From the NCBI GenBank assembly GCA_035485475.1, contig DATHOA010000200.1:56352-120351 (forward strand): 64,000 bases of DNA, written 5' to 3'. The notes under the pieces are model-generated. The model made no database searches. It saw only the letters and a program-made list of their open reading frames with translations, and had not been told where the DNA came from. This DNA comes from DAIDKA01 sp035485475 (GTDB taxonomy: Bacteria > Pseudomonadota > Gammaproteobacteria > Steroidobacterales > Steroidobacteraceae). The position numbers were made by a program, and so were the translations under genes. Positions 1-7,482 of the stretch are shown here, piece by piece; position 1 is the first letter of the stretch; each line of letters begins with the position of its first letter.

Positions 1-132
1 GGGGATGTCTCTCGGCTGTATGTACGTGCACCGCATGTAGCGTGGGCGCGCCTCGTGGTCGATATCTTTGCACCGCCAGTGCTCGGACTCGCGGCGTGCA
101 TCAGCCTGTGTTTCAGGGCTTGGTTAGGGTAA
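1..132 (+). CDS. C-terminal end of an unidentified ORF (partial)
   Basis: A frame is open from the first base of the window to a TAA at 130-132, giving 43 residues. The last 25 residues (VVDIFAPPVLGLAACI followed by SLCFRAWLG) look like one membrane-spanning helix near a C-terminus. The gene would begin upstream of the window. Nothing identifies a family, and a chance open frame of this size is possible in GC-rich DNA. Confidence 0.25.
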   Translation, partial: GDVSRLYVRAPHVAWARLVVDIFAPPVLGLAACISLCFRAWLG

Positions 133-142
133 GGGGCGTCCA

Positions 143-409
143 GTGATTTACTCGATCATCATGGGAGTGGTCTTAGGGTTGAGCCCGGGTCCGCAATTCC
201 GCATATATGCCACGCTTGATCCCGATTGCACTGCGCAGTCCGCGCAGGCGTCCGCTCGGACGATGACAGCCGCGATGGCTACAAAGGGTTTGCAGTTGAA
301 CGTGACCAATGCTCAGTGCGTAGACGCTGCCACGCTGCGCGGACTGACGGATGACATGACCCCCGTGTTCAAGGATAAGGGCACCCTGACCTTTGCCAGA
401 AACCTGTAG
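143..409 (+). CDS. Small hypothetical protein, 88 aa
   Basis: A GTG-started frame 10 bases after the preceding stop. The first 15 residues are hydrophobic (MIYSIIMGVVLGLSPG), and the rest is an Ala/Thr-rich polar stretch with two Cys (about residues 29 and 59). It might be a small exported or anchored protein. I do not recognise a family. The same strand and close spacing with the ORF at 447 suggest a small operon. The weak start and lack of recognisable homology keep confidence low. Confidence 0.3.
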   Translation: MIYSIIMGVVLGLSPGPQFRIYATLDPDCTAQSAQASARTMTAAMATKGLQLNVTNAQCVDAATLRGLTDDMTPVFKDKGTLTFARNL

Positions 410-446
410 GAATGGCACCGGCCAGCGTCCCCTAGGAGCACACTCA

Positions 447-713
447 ATGACCGACGAGCCAAAGCGCCCTACCCAATGGTTTTCGGTAGAGAAGCCGTTT
501 TCCTTCGGCCTATCAACAAAGGGGGAGCTGATGATCGAATGGGAGATTGCCGTACCGGAAATCCCCGGTCTGTCCGGTAAAGCACTCCCCGCCGTTCTTG
601 TTGGGGTGCTGGTACCAGCGGAAGAAGTAAAAAACCTGATGCAGTGCCTCGAAGGGACGAAAACCATCCGGGAAACGCTATCTGCAAAAGAACCAGAGCG
701 AGGCGCTCACTGA
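447..713 (+). CDS. Small hypothetical protein, 88 aa
   Basis: The ATG at 447 is preceded by AGGAG at 435-439, a good ribosome-binding site at normal spacing, which favours this start over the in-frame one at 393. The product is soluble-looking and begins MTDEPKRPTQWFSVEKPF. A regular alternating hydrophobic centre is followed by a charged C-terminus rich in Glu and Lys. There is no signal peptide or membrane helix. I do not recognise the family. The neighbouring DNA (714-843) is non-coding and the next gene is decayed, so this could be a cargo gene at a mobile or eroding edge. Confidence 0.45.
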   Translation: MTDEPKRPTQWFSVEKPFSFGLSTKGELMIEWEIAVPEIPGLSGKALPAVLVGVLVPAEEVKNLMQCLEGTKTIRETLSAKEPERGAH

Positions 714-843
714 GGCCGCGAAGCTTGACGGCAATCAAGCTCACAATCATTCGAATTTGCAAAGACGCGTTCATGCCGCAGCGGGTTGCGCCGTCTCAAG
801 CACAGGGGCGGCTTGGACGGCGGGCACCTTGGCACTCGGGTAG

Positions 844-1464
844 AAGGCCAACGTCGCGTTCTGCCGCGCGGCCTTTTACAGCTCGGCACATCATGACGTG
901 ACCGCAATGCGGGGCCGCAAGATTGCCATTATCGGCGCCGGCTCCTCTGCCATTGACCTGGCCGCGCCCATGCATGCAGCAGGCGTGGATGTCCACGTGG
1001 TGGCGCGACGCGAGCGAATCCTGTTTCACGAGAAACTACGTCTGCGCGCCGCGCAGCGTCATCTTGGCCCGTCGCCGGGCTGGTTCATGAGAGAGAGAAT
1101 TGCGGGTCTGCCGCCGCACTTGGGTGCAGCCCTCCAGGAACCACTGGTCAAAGGCAATCAGATCAGTGTTCGCTTTACTCAGCAGCACGCAAAGGCAGGC
1201 GAACTGCTGATTGATCATGTGATTGCCGCCACGGGCTATCGAGTCGACCTACAGCGGTTGGCCCTCCTGGATTCCGCCCTGCGCAACAGGATCCGCAGCG
1301 TCGCTGAAACGCCGGTCCTGAACCGCAACTTCGAATCCTCGGTGAAGGGACTGTACTTCGTCGGACTTGTATCGGCCAACAGCTTCGGACCCCTGACGCG
1401 TTTTGCCTACGGCGCCGGATTCACCGCCACATACATCATGCCGGCATTGACGTCAGCGAAATGA
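844..1464 (+). pseudogene. Remnant of a FAD/NAD(P)-binding flavin monooxygenase-like gene
   Basis: The frame carries the NAD(P) Rossmann motif IAIIGAGSSAIDLA and the C-terminal block NRNFESSVKGLYFVG, both closely matching the intact 390-aa paralogue at 47341-48513. The FAD-binding N-terminal half is absent. Residues resembling the family continue upstream of any start codon (SSAHHDVTAMRGRK, from about 874) until an in-frame TAG at 841-843. Relative to the paralogue, about 35 residues are also missing internally, between the equivalents of IFHGR and the HLGP motif. The two deletions and lack of a start make this a decayed copy. The alternative is a short NAD-binding protein starting at GTG 898. 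Confidence 0.7.
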
Positions 1465-1487
1465 TCGTGACTGCAGTCCGTGTTCAT

Positions 1488-1507
1488 GTCGGACAGATCT
1501 GACAGAC
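1488..1507. promoter_or_regulatory. Imperfect palindrome upstream of the cupin gene
   Basis: GTCGGACAGATCTGACAGAC is an inverted repeat centred on AGATCT with two mismatched pairs, and it also contains GACAGA twice. It lies 30 bases before the cupin start at 1538. It may be a regulator-binding site, but no regulator gene is adjacent. Confidence 0.25.
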
Positions 1508-1537
1508 CGGGCGCCGCCATTTGCTACACACTAGCGA

Positions 1538-1972
1538 ATGAGTGAAACCTGCGAATTCAAGAATGCGCCGATCGCTCCTGCATGGATTCTCGCGGGCAGT
1601 CCAAGAGCCCGGGTTGCCCTGCTTTCCGGAAGCACTGACGGCACCTCGTTTACGGTCATGTGGGATTGCACGGCGGGGCGCTTCAACTGGTTCTACGCGA
1701 TTGACGAAACCGTCTACATATTGGAGGGCGCCGTCACCCTCACGTTGCCGTCCGGTGCCACGCGGCAGCTGGTTGCAGGCAGCAATTACTTCTTTGCCCG
1801 TGGCACGCAGGCACAATGGCAGATCGACAGCTACGTGCGTAAGGTCGCGTTCTGCCAGGAACCGATGTCCGGCAAGCTGATGCTCGCCGCGCGGATTTTC
1901 CGCGGACTGAAGCGAGTAGTGGTGTGGGGGCCCGCGCCGAAACGGGGGCTCAGGATGTTCGAGACAAGCTGA
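1538..1972 (+). CDS. Cupin-domain protein (ureidoglycine aminohydrolase/cupin_3-like)
   Basis: A 144-aa single-domain small barrel. The central part, with WDCTAGRFNWFYAIDETVYI, LEGAVTLTLPSGA and LVAGSNYFFARGTQAQW, is the typical DUF861/cupin_3 arrangement of a glycine turn between two beta blocks. The usual metal-binding His residues are poorly represented, so metal-dependent catalysis cannot be assumed. It might be a sugar-binding or isomerase-like protein, but its substrate is unknown. No ribosome-binding site is evident before the ATG. Its 3' end overlaps the convergent glycosyltransferase gene by 23 bases. Confidence 0.75.
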   Translation: MSETCEFKNAPIAPAWILAGSPRARVALLSGSTDGTSFTVMWDCTAGRFNWFYAIDETVYILEGAVTLTLPSGATRQLVAGSNYFFARGTQAQWQIDSYVRKVAFCQEPMSGKLMLAARIFRGLKRVVVWGPAPKRGLRMFETS

Positions 1973-3200
1973 GCACGGGCAGGCTTCCCCGTTCGCTGGC
2001 AGCGGCACCCCCGGCGCGAAACAGCGCCGCCAGTTTGGAGGCCTCGAGATCGACGTTGTGACGAGAGGTCACGCGCTCGAATCCTGCATTGCCCATCTTT
2101 TGCAGCTGTTCGACCGGCGTTGCCAGGCATTCGCGAACGGCTTGTTCCAGCGCCTCCGCGGAACCGGCGGGAAACAGCCAACCGTTTTCACCCGAACGAA
2201 CCAGCTCCGGGATGCCGGCAATATACGTAGTCAAAACCGGTCGGCGCAGCGCCATGGCCTCCATGATGACCACCGGCAGCCCCTCCGCAAAGCTCGGCAG
2301 CACGAGTGCACGGGCGGCCAGGATCTCGTTTCTGACCTTTGCCGCGCTGATCCAGCCAGTGATGCGCACCTGCGCACTCAGCCCCAGCTGCACGATTCGC
2401 TGCTCCAGTTCGGCCCGCATCGGGCCGTCGCCCGCCAGCACCAGCTGCACGGGAATACCCGAGGCAACCAGGCGCCCGACTACCTCGAGCAACAGCCGCT
2501 GGCCCTTCGCCGCGCACAGTCGCCCGATACACACGATCGTGCCGTTGGCCGGTAATGGCGCTGCCGGCACATCGTAGAAGGACTTCTCGAGGCCGCAATG
2601 GATAACCTTCACCTTCGACCAGTCGCGGGGGTCACACCGCAAATAAAGCTGGCTCCTGCCGTAGGAACTGATGGCTACGGCGAATTCGCCGTGGTGAATC
2701 TTCTGATCGAGGCCCCAGTTCCTGAGGAATTCGTTGGGCCCATGTGCCGTGAAACTGTACGGCGGTCCGCCCAGCGCACGGGCCAGCATGACGATTTCCG
2801 TCGAATTGTCGCCGAAATGAACGTGAATCCGCTGCGCCCCGAACTCCCTGACCCATTCCAGGATCCGGCATGCCTCCATGATGTAGATCAGATGGTAGGG
2901 AAGCGGCCGCTCCGAGTCGCGCGACATATGGGCGGCCAGCCGCAAGGCGCCTATGAATTTAAGCGGACTGCGCAACAGCTTAGCGATGGTGGGCAGGATC
3001 AGTGCGGCCAGTCCTGCGCGCAGTACGTGTCGGGTGCGGGTGCACTCATCCTGATCCTGCGCGTCCGGGAGTTCATTCTCCCAGCCACGCAGTGCTACGC
3101 GCAGGATCTCGAACCCCTGGCGCTCGAGGGCGTGGATTTCGCGCCGAATGAAGCTGTGACTCGCTTTCGGATATTCGTTGACGAAGTAGGCAATCTTCAA
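1950..3200 (-). CDS. Glycosyltransferase family 4 (WcaL/colanic-acid type)
   Basis: A 416-aa GT-B retaining glycosyltransferase expected in the cytoplasm, where it would add a sugar from a nucleotide donor to a lipid-linked glycan. The N-terminus MKIAYFVNEYPKASHSFIRR is typical of WcaL-like GT4 enzymes and starts with TTG at 3200. The C-terminal donor-binding half has IVCIGRLCAAKGQRLLLE and the EX7E-type block FAEGLPVVIMEAMALRRPV. It stands alone on the minus strand and overlaps the cupin gene tail to tail. Together with the GT26 gene at 3382 it probably belongs to the exopolysaccharide locus continuing after 30 kb. Donor and acceptor are unknown. Confidence 0.9.
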   Translation of the reverse strand: MKIAYFVNEYPKASHSFIRREIHALERQGFEILRVALRGWENELPDAQDQDECTRTRHVLRAGLAALILPTIAKLLRSPLKFIGALRLAAHMSRDSERPLPYHLIYIMEACRILEWVREFGAQRIHVHFGDNSTEIVMLARALGGPPYSFTAHGPNEFLRNWGLDQKIHHGEFAVAISSYGRSQLYLRCDPRDWSKVKVIHCGLEKSFYDVPAAPLPANGTIVCIGRLCAAKGQRLLLEVVGRLVASGIPVQLVLAGDGPMRAELEQRIVQLGLSAQVRITGWISAAKVRNEILAARALVLPSFAEGLPVVIMEAMALRRPVLTTYIAGIPELVRSGENGWLFPAGSAEALEQAVRECLATPVEQLQKMGNAGFERVTSRHNVDLEASKLAALFRAGGAAASERGSLPVLSLSRTS

Positions 3201-3381
3201 GACGGCAAACGTCTGACAAGGAAGTGATTCGATACTAGCATGGCGTTTCGCACGCCAACGCCTGGCGCGGGCGCGTCGAACAGAACAGGAAAAATGAACG
3301 GCGGATTTTCCGATTCTCCTACAGGCGGATCATTCCTCGTCCTACTCACTGGCGACTGGCAACATCCAAGCTAGCATCGCT

Positions 3382-4155
3382 ATGAAATACGAATTGGAAT
3401 TGGCGGCAGCGCGGCCGGAGACGGCCGCATCGGTCATGATGACCCTGGTCGATGAAATCCGGTTGATTCGCAAGAATCCGGACAGATTAATCAACGAGAT
3501 GATGGCGGATCGCAATTACGTCGTTTCGTTCGTCAATGCGCACGCGATGAACCTGGCGTGCCAAAGCGCGCAGTTCATGCACGCGCTTAGATCTGCGGAC
3601 CTGCTGCTGCGCGATGGTGCCGGCATGCAGATTCTGCTCACCGCGATCGGAAAAGACCCTGGCCTGAACATGAATGGTACCGACTTCATTCCGAAACTGA
3701 TTCTGGCCTGCAAGGATCACCCGATAGCGTTGTGCGGTTCGACCGCCTCGACGGCCGCCGCGGCTGCGGCATGGCTCGAACAAAGCGGTGTGCACCAGGT
3801 CACCCATTGCGATGGATTCCAGCCGCTCAACCATTACCTGCAGACGCTCAGGGCACAGCGGCCACGCATCGTAATCCTCGGCATGGGCATGCCCAAGCAG
3901 GAGCTGCTCAGTGCAATGATCGCCCGGGACCTGCCCGGACCCATGTTGGTCATAAACGGTGGCGCAATATTGGACTTCATGGCGCAGCGGGTCAGGCGGG
4001 CGCCAAGGCTGATGCGCAGGCTGGGATTGGAGTGGGTGTTTCGCCTGCTTCTCGAACCGCACCGACTGTGGCGACGCTACCTGCTCGGGAACTTCATATT
4101 CCTCTGGCGCACGGCCCAGATAATGGCGACCCGGCGCAACCCAAAACCCGGCTGA
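3382..4155 (+). CDS. WecG/TagA/CpsF family glycosyltransferase (GT26)
   Basis: A 257-aa member of the GT26 family, which transfers N-acetylmannosamine(uronate), glucose or similar sugars to undecaprenyl-diphosphate-linked acceptors at the inner membrane. Family hallmarks are visible in order: SFVNAHAMNL (about residue 49), LRDGAG, MNGTD, ILGMGMPKQE (about 165-174), NGGAILDFMAQRVRRAP and the C-terminal RLGLEWVFRLLLEPHRLWRR amphipathic tail that attaches these enzymes to the membrane. Length is normal. It is followed ten bases later by a convergent lipoprotein gene. A more divergent member of the same family lies at 63029. Confidence 0.93.
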   Translation: MKYELELAAARPETAASVMMTLVDEIRLIRKNPDRLINEMMADRNYVVSFVNAHAMNLACQSAQFMHALRSADLLLRDGAGMQILLTAIGKDPGLNMNGTDFIPKLILACKDHPIALCGSTASTAAAAAAWLEQSGVHQVTHCDGFQPLNHYLQTLRAQRPRIVILGMGMPKQELLSAMIARDLPGPMLVINGGAILDFMAQRVRRAPRLMRRLGLEWVFRLLLEPHRLWRRYLLGNFIFLWRTAQIMATRRNPKPG

Positions 4156-4164
4156 TCGGCGCTG

Positions 4165-5871
4165 TTACTGCAGCAACCCGAACACCCCGACACTGCCGGT
4201 GGTCGCGACGAAGACCTTGCCGTCGGCCACCATCGGGGCAATGAATTTATTGCCCGCACCGAACTGGTCGCGGGAGTTGGCCGCCTGGTTGCTGTTGTAC
4301 AGTTCATGTGCGAGGTTCGTCGCGTCATAGGCATGCAGGACGGCGGGGGTCGTATTCTCGTAGGTCCAGACAATTCCGTTCATCGTGCCATTGGCGGAAA
4401 TCACCGGAGAGGTCCCCGGATAGGTGAACTGGGTCGCGCTCTGAGAGGACGGTGCGGTGGACAGCTGCGCATTGGTCACCGCGAATGCTCTGAGGGCGCT
4501 GCCACTGGGTCCGTAGTAGACGACGCCATTGAAGTATGCCGGTGCCGACCAGATGCCGCCCGGCAGCACGCCGTCCAGCTCCTGCCAGATGTTATTGCCC
4601 GCAGCGCTGAATTTCCCCATCGAATCGCGGCTCACGACGTAAAGATTACCGTCCTTGCCGGCACCGACCGCCAGGTGCCGGACCGTACTCGAGCTGTCGG
4701 TCAGATCGGGCAGCAACATTATTCCGCCGGAACCCAGGTCGACGTCATTTTGCGACTCGGTCACAGCGTTCGTCAGCGCAAAGTAGTCGTTTACCGCCAA
4801 TACACTGCCACTCGTGGAAATCTTCACGAATGAATTCCCGTAGTCACCGCCGCTGGGAAAGCCATTGGCATTCAACGTAGTCTCGAAGCGACCATTGCCC
4901 GTGAGCACGTAGACATTCCCCGCCGCATCCGCCGCGGGGCCATCGCCGCTCATCCAAATTGCGGGACCCTGGCTTGCGTATCCGGAGCCGGTCGAACCGG
5001 GGGCAACGTTGAGGACGGCGCTCTGCGCGAGCGTGCTCTCGCTGTAGGCGATCACCCAGCCCCCGTAGGGCGCGTAGTCACAATGCGAGGTCCAGCTGGT
5101 GTAGATCGTGCCGTTCAGCAGCAGCAACGCCGCGCGCTCCACGTACTGCCCGGGCGCGAAGCTCGTGGTCAGGTAGGTCGCCGTGATCTCCGTTGGACTG
5201 CTCGTCAATTCGGCGCCGGTCGTCACATCGAGGGCGTGCAACCGCTGATGATAGTTGCCGGAGGCATCCTTGGTCATCGCGACCGCGAACAGCGTGCCAT
5301 GCGCGCCGGCGCTGCGGTCGATGACCGGTGTCGAGGTGATGCCGATCTGTGGCGTCACCTGGTTGCAGCTGTGCGCGTCGCTGGTGGTTTCTCCAGCGCC
5401 GTTCAGCGAGACCATCCACAGCGCATTCCCCGCGTCGGCATCAAAGGCGTACACCGAGTCGTTCTCGGTGGCAATGAACACCACATTATGACTGGCGCCG
5501 GCGACCGTCAGTTTCGACAGATACAGAGGCTGCGCGTCCACCTTGCCGTCCACCTGCAGATTGCGCAGCAGGCCGAACGTGGACATGTTGACGTTAGCGG
5601 TGATGAGTACCGACTCCGTGGTGTTCTGGCCCGTGCGCTGCGCGTCGTTCTTGTAGGTGACGACATCCGTGCCGGCCGTCGGCGTCGTGGGCGTGGTTGG
5701 CGTCGTAGGGGTCGTGGGAGTGGTGGGCGTCGTGGGTGTCGCCGCAGTCGAGGGCATTACGGCCGTGGTCGTCGATCCGCCGCCGCCGCAGGCCGCCAGC
5801 ACACCGAGTGCGGCCAGGGAAATTGCGCTCAGCAAATTGAAGACGGCGCGGGAACGGCTGTGGTGCGGCAT
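4165..5871 (-). CDS. Lipoprotein with PQQ-type beta-propeller repeats
   Basis: A 568-aa predicted lipoprotein. The N-terminal signal ends in the lipobox LAAC, with the acylated Cys near residue 28. A Gly/Ser/Thr stretch and a proline-threonine linker made of repeated PTT units (about residues 44-65) follow, then about 500 residues with repeated blades such as VFIATENDSVYAFDADAGNA and KDGNLYVVSRDSMG. This matches the quinoprotein alcohol dehydrogenase-like fold, but I see no specific catalytic signature, so a structural or binding role is as likely as dehydrogenase activity. The linker would hold the propeller away from the membrane. Its location among glycosyltransferase genes suggests a surface role. 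Confidence 0.8.
   Translation of the reverse strand: MPHHSRSRAVFNLLSAISLAALGVLAACGGGGSTTTAVMPSTAATPTTPTTPTTPTTPTTPTTPTAGTDVVTYKNDAQRTGQNTTESVLITANVNMSTFGLLRNLQVDGKVDAQPLYLSKLTVAGASHNVVFIATENDSVYAFDADAGNALWMVSLNGAGETTSDAHSCNQVTPQIGITSTPVIDRSAGAHGTLFAVAMTKDASGNYHQRLHALDVTTGAELTSSPTEITATYLTTSFAPGQYVERAALLLLNGTIYTSWTSHCDYAPYGGWVIAYSESTLAQSAVLNVAPGSTGSGYASQGPAIWMSGDGPAADAAGNVYVLTGNGRFETTLNANGFPSGGDYGNSFVKISTSGSVLAVNDYFALTNAVTESQNDVDLGSGGIMLLPDLTDSSSTVRHLAVGAGKDGNLYVVSRDSMGKFSAAGNNIWQELDGVLPGGIWSAPAYFNGVVYYGPSGSALRAFAVTNAQLSTAPSSQSATQFTYPGTSPVISANGTMNGIVWTYENTTPAVLHAYDATNLAHELYNSNQAANSRDQFGAGNKFIAPMVADGKVFVATTGSVGVFGLLQ
5686..5745 (-). repeat. Tandem 9-bp repeats encoding PTT units
   Basis: About seven imperfect 9-base units encode Pro-Thr-Thr on the minus strand inside the lipoprotein gene. 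Codons vary slightly between units. Such in-frame repeats can change copy number by slippage without breaking the frame. Confidence 0.75.
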
Positions 5872-5949
5872 GGCGGTTCACCGATTTTGAGACATCACGG
5901 CAGGCTGTCCGACGATACTTTAATCGTCAATAGGCGCGGAACCCAAAAA

Positions 5950-7179
5950 TCAGGCCCACTTGCGCCGGGCGCGGCCGAACAACTTGGCAGCCCAGCCGCC
6001 CGTGGCGGCCGAGTTCATGGACTGTTCGTACAGGAAGCGTGCGACCCTGGACCGCAGGCGCTTGTCCACTTGAATCATGCGCGTAATCGGGATCTCCCGC
6101 GGTCCCCAGCGCGTCTTGCTGATGTCGGTGCCGGGCGACATATTCACCGTCCGTATTCCCTGGCCGATGGCAAATTTGATGATTTCTGCCAGCGTCGTCG
6201 TCATGACACTGTACTTGGACCATGCGGGGTCATAGCCGGAGTAATACAGGTATAGGGTGTCGCCCAGGACGAATCCGATACGGCTGGCCACCGGCTGGCC
6301 ATTGATCTCGAGCTGGAACACACGGGTCATGCCGCGGGCCGCGAGCCGTGCGCAGACATCGCGCAGGAACGCCTGGGACTCGGCCGAGGCAAAATGATTG
6401 GGATGGGTGACCGCCCCTCCAAGGCGAGCGCGCAGCTCATGCAGCCGCAAAAAGGTGTCCAGGCCCGCCTGGATGTCCGGAGGTTCGCTCAACGTGGCGA
6501 ACGTGAACTGCAGATTCTCGCGCTTGAGCGAGTTGTAGCAGTGACGCAGTGACTCGCGGATATTGCGCTTGAGCTTCTTGCGGAAAGTCTCCCAGTCGGC
6601 CGGGAGGTCCAGAACATAGTCCAGCAGGCATGGCTGCGCCTGCACTTGCGTGGAGCCGGAAAGGGCCTGGATGAACGCCGGAGTCACGCCCATCCACTGC
6701 GACCAATCCCAGTGTCCAATCGTTCCCAGATGCTGTTGGACGAGGCGCGCGACTTCGGCGTGAAACCCGGCCGCGATCAGCGGCATCTGGATTTCTGTCA
6801 GCGCGGGGTCGGCACACAGAAGATTGAGCGATGCGACGGCGAAGGGGCCCACCGAGCGCCGCGTATGAACCATTGGCACTATACCTACGCACTGCCCGCT
6901 TGCCATGCGGACCACCTGTACGATAAGGGAGTCCTTGATGGCCGTATCGCTGGACATGAAATGCGCACACCAGGCGCTGTGCCATTCGTGCAGGGTAAAC
7001 GGCAGCGGCAGCGTCGTTTCGCTGTTCAGGTGCGCGTAGTCCTCCCGCAGGGATTCCAGGTCGCAGCTGCGCTCGTAGGTCTCCAACGTAAGGCCCGACA
7101 GACCTACTGCGCGCGGCTTCGCCGACGCCGCCTTGCGTATGGGTCGATTAGCCCGCAATGCCGTGTCCTGTGTAAACAA
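5950..7179 (-). CDS. CelD/BioF2-like GNAT acyltransferase
   Basis: A 409-aa protein resembling the CelD/BcsL-BioF2 acetyltransferase group often found in cellulose and exopolysaccharide loci. The C-terminal half has the recognisable run FRKKLKRNIRESLRH, FFRLHELRARLGG-like helices (here LDTFLRLHELRARLGG), VFQLEINGQPVASRIGFVLG and LYYSGYDPAWSKYSVM of the GNAT fold. An N-terminal half with FTLHEWHSAWCAHF precedes it. It may transfer an acyl group from acyl-CoA or aminoacyl-tRNA to a sugar; the substrate is not known. The annotated start is TTG at 7179; TTG at 7158, behind AGGA, is an alternative. It is divergent from the transporter operon. Confidence 0.8.
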   Translation of the reverse strand: MFTQDTALRANRPIRKAASAKPRAVGLSGLTLETYERSCDLESLREDYAHLNSETTLPLPFTLHEWHSAWCAHFMSSDTAIKDSLIVQVVRMASGQCVGIVPMVHTRRSVGPFAVASLNLLCADPALTEIQMPLIAAGFHAEVARLVQQHLGTIGHWDWSQWMGVTPAFIQALSGSTQVQAQPCLLDYVLDLPADWETFRKKLKRNIRESLRHCYNSLKRENLQFTFATLSEPPDIQAGLDTFLRLHELRARLGGAVTHPNHFASAESQAFLRDVCARLAARGMTRVFQLEINGQPVASRIGFVLGDTLYLYYSGYDPAWSKYSVMTTTLAEIIKFAIGQGIRTVNMSPGTDISKTRWGPREIPITRMIQVDKRLRSRVARFLYEQSMNSAATGGWAAKLFGRARRKWA

Positions 7180-7247
7180 ATCTGCGAATGACCGCGTGTT
7201 GACGGCGTGTCAGGTCACCGAAAGCATTCTAGGCCGATCCACAGAAA

Positions 7248-7282
7248 GTGTGATACCCGTCACGGTCAGCGGGTCATGACAC
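7248..7282. promoter_or_regulatory. Inverted repeat in the 7180-7482 intergenic region
   Basis: GTGTGATACCCG (7248-7259) and CGGGTCATGACAC (7270-7282) form a near-perfect inverted repeat with one mismatch and one bulged base around a 10-base loop. It lies between the divergent acyltransferase and ABC transporter genes. It could be an operator for either. The rest of this 303-base gap shows nothing else I can name. Confidence 0.3.
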
Positions 7283-7482
7283 CACCGCGATCGGCGCAGC
7301 GAGAATAGGTGCTCGCGTGGACTTGCGCACCACGGAAAAAAATTTCGCTGCCAAGCCGCCTTGCGGCAGCGCACCGCGTGCCCGAACCGCAGAGCTTTTC
7401 AGCTAGCGATTGTCACAGGTTAGTGGTCCAATGCGCGGCTGTTTGACGCCCGGACGAAGCGAAAACGGGACGCACCTGCGCG

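Noticed and set aside
5083..6255. 390-codon plus-strand frame opposite the beta-propeller lipoprotein and acyltransferase genes
   Set aside because: It spans two convincing minus-strand genes and the gap between them, and its translation is an Arg/Gly-rich low-complexity sequence.
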